Shown here: piece by piece, positions 1 to 9,115 of the stretch | Numbering within the stretch: the first letter of the stretch is position 1 | How the letters are laid out: every line of letters begins with the position of its first letter | Source: Rhodospirillales bacterium | GTDB taxonomy: Bacteria; Pseudomonadota; Alphaproteobacteria; Rhodospirillales; Defluviicoccaceae | DNA length: 58,055 nucleotides | Direction of reading: 5' to 3' | Assembly (NCBI GenBank): GCA_007695045.1 | Contig: REEP01000123.1 | Coordinates: 1 to 58,055, forward strand | Program-made: the position numbers and the translations under genes | The notes under the pieces: generated by a model | Told to the model about the DNA's origin: nothing | Databases searched by the model: none | The model's input: only the letters and a program-made list of their open reading frames with translations

Positions 1-2
1 CG

Positions 3-1937
3 GTGCCGCTGGCGGCCACGCTGACCACGCTGACAGCCCTGGGTGCGGTGGCGCAGGAGGGCGTGACCACCTTGCCGCCAACGGTGGTGACGGCCAGCCG
101 CGTGCCGCAGGACCCGGCCACGGTGGGCAGTGCCGTCACCGTGATCACCCGAGAGCAACTGGACCAGAAGCAGACGCGGTTCGTTTCCGACGTGCTGAGG
201 GACGTGCCCGGTCTGGCGGTCAGCCGCACCGGCACCTTCGGGGCGCAGACCGCGGTCCGTATTCGCGGTGCCGAGGCCAATCACACCCTTGTCCTGATCG
301 ACGGTGTCAAAGCGAATATCGGTGACTTTGGATCCTTCGACTTTGCATCCTTGCTGGCGGATGACATTGAACGGATCGAGGTGGTCCGGGGGCCGCAAGC
401 CACGATCTTCGGAAGCAACACCGTCGGCGGCGTGATCAACATCATCACCCGGCGCGGCACCGGCCCGCTCCGGGTCGACGGCCGCGCGGAGGGTGGCTCG
501 TTCGCCACGTTCGACGGAGCCGCGTCCGTGAGCGGCGGCGATGACCAGGTGAACGCACGTCTTTCGATTGCGGGGCTTCGCACTGACGGGACCAACGTTT
601 CCCGCGAGGGGTCGGAAAAAGATGGTTCGTCGAACATCACCGTGGACACCAAGGTCGGCATGACCCCGACCGAGTCTTTCGGCTTGGACGGCGTGTTCCG
701 CTACGTACGAACCAGGGTTGACTCGGATCCGGGAACGGGGACAGCAGAGATTCCTGGTGTCGGGCTGGTCTCCATTCCTGAGGATGGTGATGACTTAAAC
801 AAGCTTGACCAATTTTTTGGTCGTGGACAGGCGAGCTGGTCCTTATTCGAAGGACTTTGGGAGAATGTCATAGGTGTGTCATATTTTCGAAGCGAATTTC
901 AGTTCGTAAGAGACGGGGAGCGGACGAGCTTCACGGATTTTGACCGAAGGATATTTGATTATCAGTCTAATATAAATTTTGATACAGATGTATTTGTGGC
1001 AGCAACACATGGCATCTCAGTCATAATCGAACACCAAGTAGAAGATTTTGACGCCACATTTCAGGCAGAGGACGGGTTCGGCACAATAAAAAACGTCGGC
1101 TTTGCCGGAGAATATAGATTGGGGCTCTGGGACAGGCTGTTCTTGAGCGGCGGGGCTCGTTTCGATCGTAACGACCGATTCGAAAACTTCACCTCGCCTC
1201 GTGTCACGGCCAGCTATAGGCACCACGAGACCGGAACGCGGGTTCACGGCAGTTGGGGGCAGGGGGTCCGAAACCCGACTTTTTTCGAGTTGTTCGGATC
1301 TTTTGGTACCTTTATTGGCAATCCCGACCTGACTCCCGAAAACTCGGAAGGGTGGGATGCTGGCATCGAGCAATCGCTGTTCTCCGACCGGGTCACGGTG
1401 GACGTCACTTACTTCCAGAATAGGATCACCGACCGTATCAGTAGCGAGGGTGTGGCCCCGGGTGTCAGTCAACCGATAAATCTGCCCGGCACCTCGCGGG
1501 GACGTGGAATAGAGGCTTCACTCTCCGCCGAGCCTTTTCCAGGCTTTACCGTTCGCGGCGCCTACACCTTCACGGAAACGCGTGATCCCGACGGGTTTCA
1601 GTTGGCACGCCGGCCCAAGCACATCGGCAGCGCCAGCTTCAATTACGCGTTTCTGCCGGATGAGGCCGGCCGCAACCGGGCCAACGTCAACCTGGACATT
1701 CGCCATACCGGCCGGCAGCGGGACAACGTGTTCCTGGTGCCGTTCTTCCAGCGGGAGCGCGTCTGGCTCGATTCCTTCACCCTGGTCAACTTGGCCGGAC
1801 GGTATGAGGTGCTGCCGGGTCTGGCCGTGATCGCGCGGATCGAGAACCTGCTCGACCAGGACTACGAGGAGGCGTTCGGGTTCCAGAGCCCAGGCATCGG
1901 CACGTTCGGCGGCGTCCAGGGCTCGTTCACGTTCTGA
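3..1937 (+). CDS. btuB: TonB-dependent outer-membrane receptor, BtuB-like (5' end may lie outside the window)
   Basis: Outer-membrane gated channel that imports a scarce ligand, probably cobalamin, using TonB energy. The visible chain begins at a GTG at base 3 with a short hydrophobic stretch ending near AVAQ, so part of the signal peptide may lie upstream. A TonB-box-like TVVTAS follows. The plug contains RIRG, LVLIDGV and IEVVRGPQATIFGSNTVGG, typical of BtuB/FepA plugs. A roughly 500-residue beta-barrel ends in Phe (GSFTF), the outer-membrane assembly signal. Its stop overlaps the start of the next gene, which encodes a periplasmic binding protein. Bases about 780-1140 are clearly AT-richer than the rest. 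A heme or siderophore receptor is the alternative; the ligand is inferred from the neighbours. Confidence 0.85.
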   Translation: MPLAATLTTLTALGAVAQEGVTTLPPTVVTASRVPQDPATVGSAVTVITREQLDQKQTRFVSDVLRDVPGLAVSRTGTFGAQTAVRIRGAEANHTLVLIDGVKANIGDFGSFDFASLLADDIERIEVVRGPQATIFGSNTVGGVINIITRRGTGPLRVDGRAEGGSFATFDGAASVSGGDDQVNARLSIAGLRTDGTNVSREGSEKDGSSNITVDTKVGMTPTESFGLDGVFRYVRTRVDSDPGTGTAEIPGVGLVSIPEDGDDLNKLDQFFGRGQASWSLFEGLWENVIGVSYFRSEFQFVRDGERTSFTDFDRRIFDYQSNINFDTDVFVAATHGISVIIEHQVEDFDATFQAEDGFGTIKNVGFAGEYRLGLWDRLFLSGGARFDRNDRFENFTSPRVTASYRHHETGTRVHGSWGQGVRNPTFFELFGSFGTFIGNPDLTPENSEGWDAGIEQSLFSDRVTVDVTYFQNRITDRISSEGVAPGVSQPINLPGTSRGRGIEASLSAEPFPGFTVRGAYTFTETRDPDGFQLARRPKHIGSASFNYAFLPDEAGRNRANVNLDIRHTGRQRDNVFLVPFFQRERVWLDSFTLVNLAGRYEVLPGLAVIARIENLLDQDYEEAFGFQSPGIGTFGGVQGSFTF

Positions 1938-2845
1938 TGGCGCGGGAGACGATGCGCGGCTTTGGTGCAGGGTTGATGCGGCGCCTGAGGGGCCGGCGTG
2001 GCCTCAGGGCGGGTGCGCTGGTGCTCGCGCTTATCGCCCTGATGGTGGCCGGCCGGGCGGAGGCCCGGCCGGAGCGCATCGTCTCCATGAACCTGTGCAC
2101 CGACCAACTTGCGCTCGCCCTGGTGGAGCGTTGGCGCATCGGCTCCCTGAGCACCCTGGCGGCCGACCCCGATCTATCGAACGTCGCCGATGCGATCGAC
2201 GGGTTCCGGCTGAACCATGGCCTGTCGGAAGAGATCCTACCGCTGGAACCAGATCTCGTGGTTGCCGGCAGTTTTACCGCGCAGCCCACGGTGCGGCTGC
2301 TTACCCGCCTGGGCTATCCCACCCTGGTGGTGGATTTCGCCCGGTCCATCGATGACGTGCGGGCCAATGTGCGCATTTTGGGTGAGGCTGTCGGGCAAAT
2401 GGCGCGGGCGGATGCCCTGATCGGCAGCATGGATGGGCGTCTGGCCGCCGCGGCCGGACCGACCGGAAGCAACCGGCGGACGGCGCTCTACCTGCAGCCC
2501 AACGGCTATACCGCCGGCCGGGACTCGCTCATCGATGACGTGATACGCCATGCCGGCCTGACCAACCTGGGGGCGGAGGCGGGCATCAGGGGGCACGGCC
2601 GGCTGTCGCTGGAGACGTTGCTGGCCCTGGCCCCGGACATCCTGATCACCGACGAGTCCCGGGATCGGGCACCGGCGCTGGCCTACGAGATCCTGGAGCA
2701 TCCGGCCATCACCACACTGCTGGGCCGGTCGATCCGGGTGAAGGTGCCGACGCGGCTGTGGATCTGCGGTTTGCCGGCGATTGCGGAAGCCGTGGAAATT
2801 CTGGCGGATGCCCGGCGCCGTCTGACGGCGGAGGCGGGGTCATGA
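1937..2845 (+). CDS. Periplasmic substrate-binding protein of a BtuF/FecB-type ABC importer
   Basis: Binds the ligand delivered by the receptor and hands it to the inner-membrane permease. The 302-residue chain has a twin-Arg-containing basic N-terminus and a hydrophobic stretch (residues about 20-35) ending near AEA, an export signal. The mature part starts PERIVSMNLCTDQLAL, the usual opening of this class-III binding-protein branch. A long interdomain helix region and a C-terminal ILADARRRL follow. The ATG overlaps the receptor stop (TGATG) and no Shine-Dalgarno is seen, so translation is probably coupled. Cobalamin is the likely ligand from the BtuB-like partner; hemin or ferric siderophore cannot be excluded. 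Confidence 0.83.
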   Translation: MARETMRGFGAGLMRRLRGRRGLRAGALVLALIALMVAGRAEARPERIVSMNLCTDQLALALVERWRIGSLSTLAADPDLSNVADAIDGFRLNHGLSEEILPLEPDLVVAGSFTAQPTVRLLTRLGYPTLVVDFARSIDDVRANVRILGEAVGQMARADALIGSMDGRLAAAAGPTGSNRRTALYLQPNGYTAGRDSLIDDVIRHAGLTNLGAEAGIRGHGRLSLETLLALAPDILITDESRDRAPALAYEILEHPAITTLLGRSIRVKVPTRLWICGLPAIAEAVEILADARRRLTAEAGS

Positions 2846-3882
2846 GGGAGGCGAGCGTGAGCCGGCCGCTCGCCGCGCCGACGATTGGCCTGGACCGGGC
2901 GTGGCGGTTGCCGTTGGCGCTGGCGGCGCTACTGGCGCTCCTGCTCGCCGGCTCGTTGTTTGCCGGGCCGGTGACGGTGGGCCCGCGGGAACTGCTGGGG
3001 GCGTTGCTGGGCCGCAACCTGAGCGTGGCCGAGATCATCGTCTGGGAACTCCGGGTGCCCCGCACCCTGCTCGCCGCCATGATCGGCGCGAGCCTCGGCC
3101 TCGCCGGAGCGGTGCTCCAGGGCCTGCTGCGCAACCCGTTGGCGGAACCGGGGCTCATCGGCGTGTCCGCTTCCGCCGCGCTGGGGGCGGTGATCGCGTT
3201 CTACACCGGGTTCGCGGCGGCGTTTCCCCTGGGCCTGCCGCTGGGCGGCATGGTCGGGGCCGGGGTGGCGGTGGCGGTGCTGATGATCCTGGCCGGCCGT
3301 CAAAGCAGCACCCTGACCCTGATCCTGGCCGGGGTGGCGGTCAACAGCTTCGCCGGGGCACTCACCGCGCTGGCCCTCAACCTGTCGCCCAACCCTTATG
3401 CCGCGGCGGAAATCGTCTTCTGGATGATGGGCTCCCTGGCCGACCGCAGCTTCCAGCACCTGGGCGTCGCCGCGGCCCTGACCCTTCCCGGCTGGCTGCT
3501 GCTGATCAGCGTGGGGCGCAGCCTGGATGCGCTGAGCCTGGGGGAGGAGGCCGCCACCTCCCTCGGCTTCGATCTGCAGGCGGTGCGCTGGCGCGCCGTC
3601 ATAGGCACGGCGCTGGCGGTGGGGGCTGCGGTCTCGGTCAGCGGCGTGATCGGCTTCGTCGGCCTGGTGGTGCCGCACCTGTTGCGCCCGCTGGTGGGCT
3701 ATCAGCCGGCGCGGCTGCTGCCGGTGAGCGCGCTGGGCGGGGCGGTGCTGCTGGTCGCGACCGACATTTTCGTGCGCATGCTGGCGCCGGGGCCGGAATT
3801 GAAGATCGGGGTGGTGACCGCCCTGATCGGGGCGCCGTTCTTCCTGATACTGCTGTTGCGCCTGAGGGCGACGTCGCCATGA
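2842..3882 (+). CDS. FecCD-family ABC transporter permease, BtuC-like
   Basis: Inner-membrane channel of the importer. At 346 residues it has the usual FecCD length with about ten hydrophobic segments. It contains the family signatures [34 protein letters not shown] and [19 protein letters not shown] (shown here only as markers of position, residues about 60-95 and 255-275). The ATG at 2842 was chosen because it overlaps the previous stop as ATGA and is preceded by GGAGG. An in-frame start 28 codons further up would run deep into the upstream gene. Confidence 0.9.
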   Translation: MREASVSRPLAAPTIGLDRAWRLPLALAALLALLLAGSLFAGPVTVGPRELLGALLGRNLSVAEIIVWELRVPRTLLAAMIGASLGLAGAVLQGLLRNPLAEPGLIGVSASAALGAVIAFYTGFAAAFPLGLPLGGMVGAGVAVAVLMILAGRQSSTLTLILAGVAVNSFAGALTALALNLSPNPYAAAEIVFWMMGSLADRSFQHLGVAAALTLPGWLLLISVGRSLDALSLGEEAATSLGFDLQAVRWRAVIGTALAVGAAVSVSGVIGFVGLVVPHLLRPLVGYQPARLLPVSALGGAVLLVATDIFVRMLAPGPELKIGVVTALIGAPFFLILLLRLRATSP

Positions 3883-4718
3883 CGGCCCTCGCCCTCGACC
3901 GTGTCGCGGTGCGGTTCGGCGACCACGTGGCGCTGGACGACGCATCGGTCACCGTGAGCCGTGGCGAGATGATCGGCCTGATCGGCCCCAACGGCGCCGG
4001 CAAGACCACCCTGCTTCGTGTCGCGGCTGGGCTGCTGCGCCCGGCGGGGGGGCGGGTGCTGCTGGATGGCCGTCCCATCGGAACGGGAGATCGCCGCAGC
4101 CGCGCCCGGCTGCTGGCCTATCTGCCGCAGGGTGCGCCCTGTCACTGGCCGTTGGAGGTGCGCCGGCTGGTGACGCTGGGCCGGCTGCCGCACCTGCTGC
4201 CCTGGCAGGCGCCGACCGGGACGGACGCCGAAGCGGTGACGTCGGCGCTCGACCTCGCCGATGTGGGACACTTGGTGGGCCGTGACGTCCTCACCCTTTC
4301 CGGCGGCGAACGCGCGCGGGTGCTATTGGCGCGCGCGCTGGCGGTGGAGCCGGCGCTGCTGCTGGCGGACGAGCCGGTCTCCGGGCTCGATCCCGCGCAT
4401 CAGCTCCGGGTGATGACCGTGCTGCGGGCCCGGGCGGATGCGGGCACCGGGGTGGTGGTCACGCTGCACGACCTGGGCCTGGCCGCGCGGTTCTGTCGGC
4501 GGCTGGTGGTGGTGGACGGGGGCCGGGTGGTGGCCGACGGGACCCCGGCCGACGTGCTCACGCCGGAGACCTTGGCCAACGTGTTCCGCATCCGCGCCAG
4601 GGTGGGGACGTGGCAGGGAAGCCGCTACGTGGTGCCGTGGGCGGTCACCGACGAGGGGGAAGGCGCTGACAGCGATCAGCCGGTGCTGCATCCCGCCGCG
4701 GCCGGGAGGCTCCGGTGA
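3879..4718 (+). CDS. ABC transporter ATP-binding protein, BtuD/FecE-like
   Basis: ATPase that powers the importer. The 279-residue chain has Walker [10 protein letters not shown] (residues about 35-43), the ABC signature LSGGERARV, Walker B LLLADEP and the switch histidine in [10 protein letters not shown]. The ATG at 3879 overlaps the permease stop by four bases (ATGA). A much longer reading frame is open upstream, but that part is an out-of-frame shadow of the permease. The C-terminal tail after residue 250 ([13 protein letters not shown]) is a little longer than usual and carries no known motif. Its 3' end overlaps the tonB start. Confidence 0.9.
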   Translation: MTALALDRVAVRFGDHVALDDASVTVSRGEMIGLIGPNGAGKTTLLRVAAGLLRPAGGRVLLDGRPIGTGDRRSRARLLAYLPQGAPCHWPLEVRRLVTLGRLPHLLPWQAPTGTDAEAVTSALDLADVGHLVGRDVLTLSGGERARVLLARALAVEPALLLADEPVSGLDPAHQLRVMTVLRARADAGTGVVVTLHDLGLAARFCRRLVVVDGGRVVADGTPADVLTPETLANVFRIRARVGTWQGSRYVVPWAVTDEGEGADSDQPVLHPAAAGRLR

Positions 4719-5761
4719 CGCCGGGGTCAGGCCCGGTGATGGCACCGTCGCCCGCACCGCGGCGGGAGGTGCGGGTGACGGCCGCCGCCACCCTGCTGTC
4801 GCTGCTGGGCCACGGTGGCGCGCTGGCGGCCGTGCTCTGGCTGGCGGCACCGGGTTCGCCGGCGCCGGGCCTGCCCGCGGCGATCACGGTGGAGGTGATC
4901 GCGATGTCACCAGACCCGGGGGGCGACCCGGACGGGGGCGCCGGCACCACCACCGGCAACGCGGACATCATGGCCGAGGCGCCGGAGGCTGGGCGCCAGC
5001 CGGCGGGCGGCCAGGTCGCCGATGGCGACGTGCTTGGGGCGCCGGTGGCAGACAGGACCGCCGCACCTCCTGAACCGGATGGCGCTCAGGCCGATACACC
5101 GGCACCGGCGGCCGACGTGGCGGCGGCCGCAGTGCTGACGGCCGATGAGGGCCTTGACGTCATGACCCCTGCCGATCCGTCCCTGGCGGGCGAGTTCAGT
5201 GCGATGGCCACCGACGGCGGCGGCCGTGACCTGGCCCCCGCCCCGGCCACCACCAAGCCGGCTGCTGCTGTGCGCCCGGCGCCGTCGCGGCAGGCGCAAG
5301 CCCCGTCGGAGCGGCCGTCAGAGCGGCAACGGGACCGCGCCGGCCACCGCGACGGTGCCCAGCCGCAGTCAGACACGGCAGCGGCGCGGTCGGAGGGGGC
5401 TACCGATGCCGGCGACGGGCTGGCGGCGGGCGCCGGCGGGACGCAGCTGGCTCATGCCGGGTTGGGCGCCGGTACCGCCGGCTTCGCCGCGGGCCCGCGT
5501 TTCCGCTTGGGCGCCCCGGGCAACCCGCTGCCACCCTATCCCGAGATGGCGCGGCGCCGCGGCCAAGAAGGCCAAGTGGTGCTGGCGGTGGTTTTGGCCG
5601 CCGACGGCACGGCCCTGCAGGTGAGCGTCGCCGACAGCAGCGGCTATCGGCTGCTGGACCAAGCCGCTGCCCACACCGTGAAGCGCTGGCGGTTCACGCC
5701 CGATCACGGCCGTGGGCAGGCGACCGTGCGGGTGCCGATCGCCTTCCGGCTGACCGATTGA
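4715..5761 (+). CDS. tonB: TonB-family energy transducer
   Basis: Couples the inner-membrane proton motive force to the outer-membrane receptor. The 348-residue chain has one N-terminal membrane segment (residues about 25-45, LLSLLGHGGALAAVLWLAA). A long low-complexity Ala/Gly/Pro/Asp-rich periplasmic spacer spans residues about 60-265. The C-terminal TonB domain holds LPPYPEMARRRGQEGQVVL and the VKRWRFTP segment typical of the family. The GTG at 4715 is favoured because GGGAGG at 4704-4709 sits five bases upstream and the start overlaps the ATPase stop; an in-frame ATG lies at 4739. ExbB and ExbD are not in the window. Its position suggests a TonB dedicated to this uptake system. Confidence 0.88.
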   Translation: MTPGSGPVMAPSPAPRREVRVTAAATLLSLLGHGGALAAVLWLAAPGSPAPGLPAAITVEVIAMSPDPGGDPDGGAGTTTGNADIMAEAPEAGRQPAGGQVADGDVLGAPVADRTAAPPEPDGAQADTPAPAADVAAAAVLTADEGLDVMTPADPSLAGEFSAMATDGGGRDLAPAPATTKPAAAVRPAPSRQAQAPSERPSERQRDRAGHRDGAQPQSDTAAARSEGATDAGDGLAAGAGGTQLAHAGLGAGTAGFAAGPRFRLGAPGNPLPPYPEMARRRGQEGQVVLAVVLAADGTALQVSVADSSGYRLLDQAAAHTVKRWRFTPDHGRGQATVRVPIAFRLTD

Positions 5762-5798
5762 ACCCTGCCGTGGACGCCGCCCGCGCGGCGCGAGCGGA

Positions 5799-5990
5799 TC
5801 AGCCCCGAAAATCCTCCAGCGCCAGGAAAGCCGGCCGCGGCCGCCGCGGGCCCAGCTTGGGCGGCGAGAGGGCGCTGACCAGGCGAGGCTGATTGCGCAT
5901 CCACACGTTCATCACCTGGGCCGACAGGGACACGGACTGTCGCAAGATCTCGCACTGCAACTGCATCAACTCGAACATCGGGTTTGGCAC
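5799..5990 (-). CDS. Small protein of unknown function (63 aa)
   Basis: I do not recognise the family. The start is read as GTG at 5990 because GGAGGA lies five bases before it; an ATG four codons downstream has poor spacing. The N-terminal half (FELMQLQCEILRQSVSLSAQ) looks like an amphipathic helix followed by VMNVWMRNQPRL. The C-terminal half is Pro/Arg-rich. The helix pattern is loosely like short phasin-type proteins of polyhydroxyalkanoate granules, but that is only an impression. The upstream DNA (about 6020-6060) is AT-richer and has repeated TTGC/GCAA words. It is convergent with tonB. Confidence 0.55.
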   Translation of the reverse strand: MPNPMFELMQLQCEILRQSVSLSAQVMNVWMRNQPRLVSALSPPKLGPRRPRPAFLALEDFRG

Positions 5991-6239
5991 CGGCTTCCTC
6001 CCTGGGGAAACGCTGTTGTCACCACCTTGCAATATAAGATCGCAACGCAAACGCATTTTCAACCCGGAGAATGCCGTGCCGCTCGTGGGGTGGCGTGCGC
6101 CGACGGCCGGTGCGGCGTCAGGGCGTCTGGGCCGGGATGCATGACGGTGCTGTTTTCCCTTGCGCGCGCCTGCACTGGCTCGTACTTTTCCGGTTTCGCG
6201 AGGTTCCCGCAAAGCGGGACGCGCGTCCCTTCCCAAGCC

Positions 6240-6315
<76 letters not shown>

Positions 6316-6457
6316 AGGAAAACAAGGGGTTGGCTGAAGCCCCGCGGGCCGTGCAGCTGGCCACATCGGAACCCCACGCGATCGCGTGATCGGAGGGGGA
6401 AACGTCGGCCATCCCTTGTTGTGGCCGTTGCGCGGCGACGGTTCGAGATCTCGCCAC

Positions 6458-6706
6458 TCAGGATCCTTTGGCCCCGTGGTCTTCCGCCCGGTAACGCTTG
6501 ACGTTGATTTCGTCGGCCCGGGAACGCATGGACGCACTGTCGTGCCACGCCTGCATGCGCAGCATCGTATCCATGTCGAGGTCGAACGCCTTCTCAAGCC
6601 GAAGCGCCATCTCCGGAGACAATGCGGATTTGTCATGAACCCAGTCCGACAGGGTGGCTCGCCGCACGCCCAGGATCTCCGATGCCTTCGCGATACTGAG
6701 ATGCAA
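6458..6706 (-). pseudogene. Orphan HigA-type antitoxin remnant, probably 5'-truncated
   Basis: The translated 82 residues carry an XRE/HigA-type helix-turn-helix: IAKASEILGVRRATLSDWV, then SPEMALRLEKAFDLDMDTML and the family-typical RMQAWHD. The first usable codon is a TTG at 6706, which falls inside the domain. The in-frame triplets upstream still read as APLHLS, matching the PLGLS step of full HigA proteins, but no start codon or ribosome site precedes them. The initial 10-15 residues are therefore probably lost. No HigB-like toxin is next to it. It may be a decayed half of a toxin-antitoxin pair or a short functional regulator. It lies 143 bp from tRNA-Ala. Confidence 0.6.
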
Positions 6707-6831
6707 TGGCGCGCGCTCACTCCCGCGCCGCAGCGGAACGGAACTCGTGCCGCGGCCGGGGCGTTGATGCGGATGAGGCGGTGCTGGTAATATCAGGGAG
6801 CTCTAATGTTCTGACAGCTGGGGAACCCGTC

Positions 6832-7284
6832 ATGCGTCACCGGAATGTCCTGCCGATCGCGTTTGCCCTGATCATCACCGCGGTGTGGGCCTGGAGCCAG
6901 CCGGTTCGAGCCGAAGCGCCGGGAGATGAGCGTGATCTACTGGTCATTCTCGCCTCAGAGCGGCTGGAGACCCAGGCGATGGCCCTGATCCTCGCCAATC
7001 ACACCCTGCAACGGGAGCGGCAGGTGCACATCCTGCTGTGCGATGCCGCGGGCCGGTTGGCGCTGGACGGCGCCGAGGCGGAGCCGGTGAAGCCCATCGA
7101 CCGGTCGCCGGTGCAGCTTCTGCAGGCGGCCATGACTGCCGGCGCCGATGTCCAGGTATGCGCCATCTTCCTGCCGAATGCGGGGCTCGAGCCCGATGCC
7201 CTGGCACAGGACATCACCGTGGCGACGCCGCCGGAGATCGCGGCCAAGCTGGTGAGCCCGGACTGGCAGGTGATGTCGTTCTGA
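6832..7284 (+). CDS. Exported DsrE-family protein
   Basis: 150 residues with an N-terminal signal peptide (LPIAFALIITAVWAWS, cleavage near VRAEA). A DsrE/TusD-like alpha-beta fold follows: RDLLVILASERLETQAMAL, VHILLCDAAG and AGADVQVCAIFLPNAG. The Cys in the last motif is at the position used for persulfide handling in DsrE-type proteins. The ATG at 6832 is chosen because it starts directly at the signal peptide; the open frame upstream lacks signal character. The next gene, 86 bp away, is an exported rhodanese, which suggests a two-gene periplasmic sulfur-transfer unit. The acceptor is unknown. Confidence 0.75.
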   Translation: MRHRNVLPIAFALIITAVWAWSQPVRAEAPGDERDLLVILASERLETQAMALILANHTLQRERQVHILLCDAAGRLALDGAEAEPVKPIDRSPVQLLQAAMTAGADVQVCAIFLPNAGLEPDALAQDITVATPPEIAAKLVSPDWQVMSF

Positions 7285-7370
7285 TCCGCTTCCGTGGTGC
7301 GGCGCCCGGGTGGTCCGCGGGCCAAAACGGTACGGTGTCGACTCTGATGTTGACCGAAGGGATACCTGCC

Positions 7371-8324
7371 ATGCGTCTGCGCATTCTGTCGTTCGCCATG
7401 CCGATGTCGGTGGTTGCGGTGTGCATCGTGACCGGTGTCGCCGGGCCGGTGTCGGCGGCGGAACAGCGATTGCCCGGCCCGCTTGTGGACGTAGCGTGGC
7501 TCCAGCAGCACCTGGACGACGTGGTGGTGCTGGACGTGCGGCGCGATCCCGACCAGTTCGCCGAGGGACGCATTCCGGGGGCAAGGCTTCTGGATTGGTC
7601 GGCGGTACGGGATGATCGCATCATCGACGGCGTGGAGTTCCAGATGATCCTGCCGGAGCCGGCGACGTTCGAGGGCCTGATGCAGGCGGCCGGCGTGGAC
7701 AGCGGTGACGCCATCGTCGTGACGTCACCAGGGAAAGCCGCAGCCGACGTCACCGTCGCGGCGCGGGTTCTGTGGCAGCTCAAGTACTTTGGTCATGACG
7801 CGGTGGCCCTGCTGGATGGTGGCACCGCGGCATGGACGGGCGAGGGTGGCGCGCTGGAAACCGGCGAAGCCGCATCGACCGAAGGGGACTTCCGGGTCCT
7901 GACCGAGCGCCCGGAACTGCTGGTCGAAAGCCAGGGGGTGCTGGATCGGCTCGGCGCCGAGGGCGTTCAGCTTATCGACAACCGCCCCCAGCCGTTCTTC
8001 CTCGGGCTGGAGCAGGAGGACTATGTTTATGCACCCGGCCATATCCCCGGCGCGATCAACATCCCGTTCACGCTGAACACAGAAGTCTCTGCGCCGGCTT
8101 TCATCCGTGAACCGGACGACCTGTTGGCGGCCTATCGGACCCTTGGCCTCGATCCCGCAGCCGAGGAGCTGATCGCCTACTGCAACAGCGGCCACGTTTC
8201 GGCACTGACGTGGTTCGTGCTCCATGAGTTGATGGGGCTGGAGCAGGCGCGGCTCTATGACGGCTCCATGCACGCCTGGACGTTGGACGAGACCCGGCCG
8301 GTGGCCAATCCGCTGGCGCGTTGA
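7371..8324 (+). CDS. Exported two-domain thiosulfate/3-mercaptopyruvate-type sulfurtransferase (rhodanese)
   Basis: 317 residues with a signal peptide (residues 1-24, cleavage near VSAAE) and two rhodanese domains. The first domain (about 30-150) starts VVLDVRRDP and has TSPGKAAADV where the active loop would be, so it has no catalytic Cys. The second (about 180-315) has the loop YCNSGHVSA with Cys271 as the predicted sulfur-accepting residue. This inactive/active pairing is typical of the family. It would act in the periplasm, transferring sulfane sulfur to cyanide or a thiol protein. The DsrE-like protein just upstream is a plausible partner. The ATG at 7371 fits the signal peptide start. 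Confidence 0.87.
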   Translation: MRLRILSFAMPMSVVAVCIVTGVAGPVSAAEQRLPGPLVDVAWLQQHLDDVVVLDVRRDPDQFAEGRIPGARLLDWSAVRDDRIIDGVEFQMILPEPATFEGLMQAAGVDSGDAIVVTSPGKAAADVTVAARVLWQLKYFGHDAVALLDGGTAAWTGEGGALETGEAASTEGDFRVLTERPELLVESQGVLDRLGAEGVQLIDNRPQPFFLGLEQEDYVYAPGHIPGAINIPFTLNTEVSAPAFIREPDDLLAAYRTLGLDPAAEELIAYCNSGHVSALTWFVLHELMGLEQARLYDGSMHAWTLDETRPVANPLAR

Positions 8325-8456
8325 ACAGATCTTTCACAGGCGAGGCCCGCGACCGGGACAGTCCTTTCAACCCGACAGTCCGGGGCTCAAGCAACGCCGA
8401 AGACGGACGCTTCCCACATATGCTAAAATCTCCCCCCAGCGGCACGGGAGATAGCC

Positions 8457-8690
8457 ATGGCCGACGTGGTGGTTCGCGACCTGGATGACGACGTGGTGGA
8501 TCGGCTGAAGGCACGAGCCGCGGCCGAGAGGACCTCTCTGGAGCAAAAACTGCGTGATGTGCTGACCGATGCTGCGAAACCAACGCGCGCCGAGGTCCTC
8601 GCGGAGATGCAGCGCATCCGGGCAATGACCCCCCAGCGGCTCGCCAGTGAGAGCGTCGAACTGATCCGTGAAGACCGCGATGCCCATTGA
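8457..8690 (+). CDS. VapB/FitA-type ribbon-helix-helix antitoxin
   Basis: 77 residues. The N-terminal ribbon-helix-helix (MADVVVRDLDDDVVDRLKARAAAERTSLEQ as residues 1-30) is followed by the acidic/polar tail that usually wraps the PIN toxin (RIRAMTPQRLASESVELIRED). GGGAGA lies six bases before the ATG. Its stop overlaps the start of the PIN-domain gene (TGATG), the usual coupling of such pairs. It is expected to neutralise the toxin and repress its own promoter; an AT-rich ATATGCTAAAAT lies just upstream at about 8417-8428. Confidence 0.85.
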   Translation: MADVVVRDLDDDVVDRLKARAAAERTSLEQKLRDVLTDAAKPTRAEVLAEMQRIRAMTPQRLASESVELIREDRDAH

Positions 8691-9115
8691 TGCTCGTCAT
8701 CGATGCCAGCGTTGCCATCAAGTGGTATCTTGATGAACCGCTCTCAGATGCCGCTCTGAGACTTGCTGTCGCCGAACCCGACCTGATCGCCCCGGACCTG
8801 GTTGTCGCCGAGGTCGGTAACGCGCTCTGGAGGCGGCGTCGGCAGGGAGACATCAGCGCCGCCCAGGTAACGGCGGCTGGTTCCGCTCTACCGCACGCCT
8901 TCTCCGAACTCGTCGCGGCGGCCGAGCTTATCGGCGATGCCTTGCGGATTGCCGAGCAACTCGACCATCCCATCTACGATTGTCTCTACTTGGCGCTCGC
9001 GTGGCGGCGGGAGAGCGTCGTGGTCACGGCCGATCGACGGCTGGCGGCGCGGGTCCATGGAACCGGGTGGGATCTGCGCGTGCGCCTGCTTGCCGGCCGG
9101 GCCGGTCAATCATGA
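8690..9115 (+). CDS. VapC-type PIN-domain ribonuclease toxin
   Basis: 141 residues. PIN-domain acidic residues are visible in VIDASVAIKWYLDE (residues 3-16), in DLVVAEVGNALWRR, in HPIYDCLYLALA and in VTADRRL, in the order that builds the Mg-binding site. Such toxins cleave tRNA or rRNA; the target here cannot be read from sequence. The ATG at 8690 overlaps the antitoxin stop; a TTG one codon upstream is possible. Its 3' end overlaps by six bases the end of the opposing parA-like gene. Confidence 0.87.
   Translation: MLVIDASVAIKWYLDEPLSDAALRLAVAEPDLIAPDLVVAEVGNALWRRRRQGDISAAQVTAAGSALPHAFSELVAAAELIGDALRIAEQLDHPIYDCLYLALAWRRESVVVTADRRLAARVHGTGWDLRVRLLAGRAGQS

Noticed and set aside
1-10. Cobalamin riboswitch for the uptake operon
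   Set aside because: It would be upstream of base 1; nothing in the window shows one.
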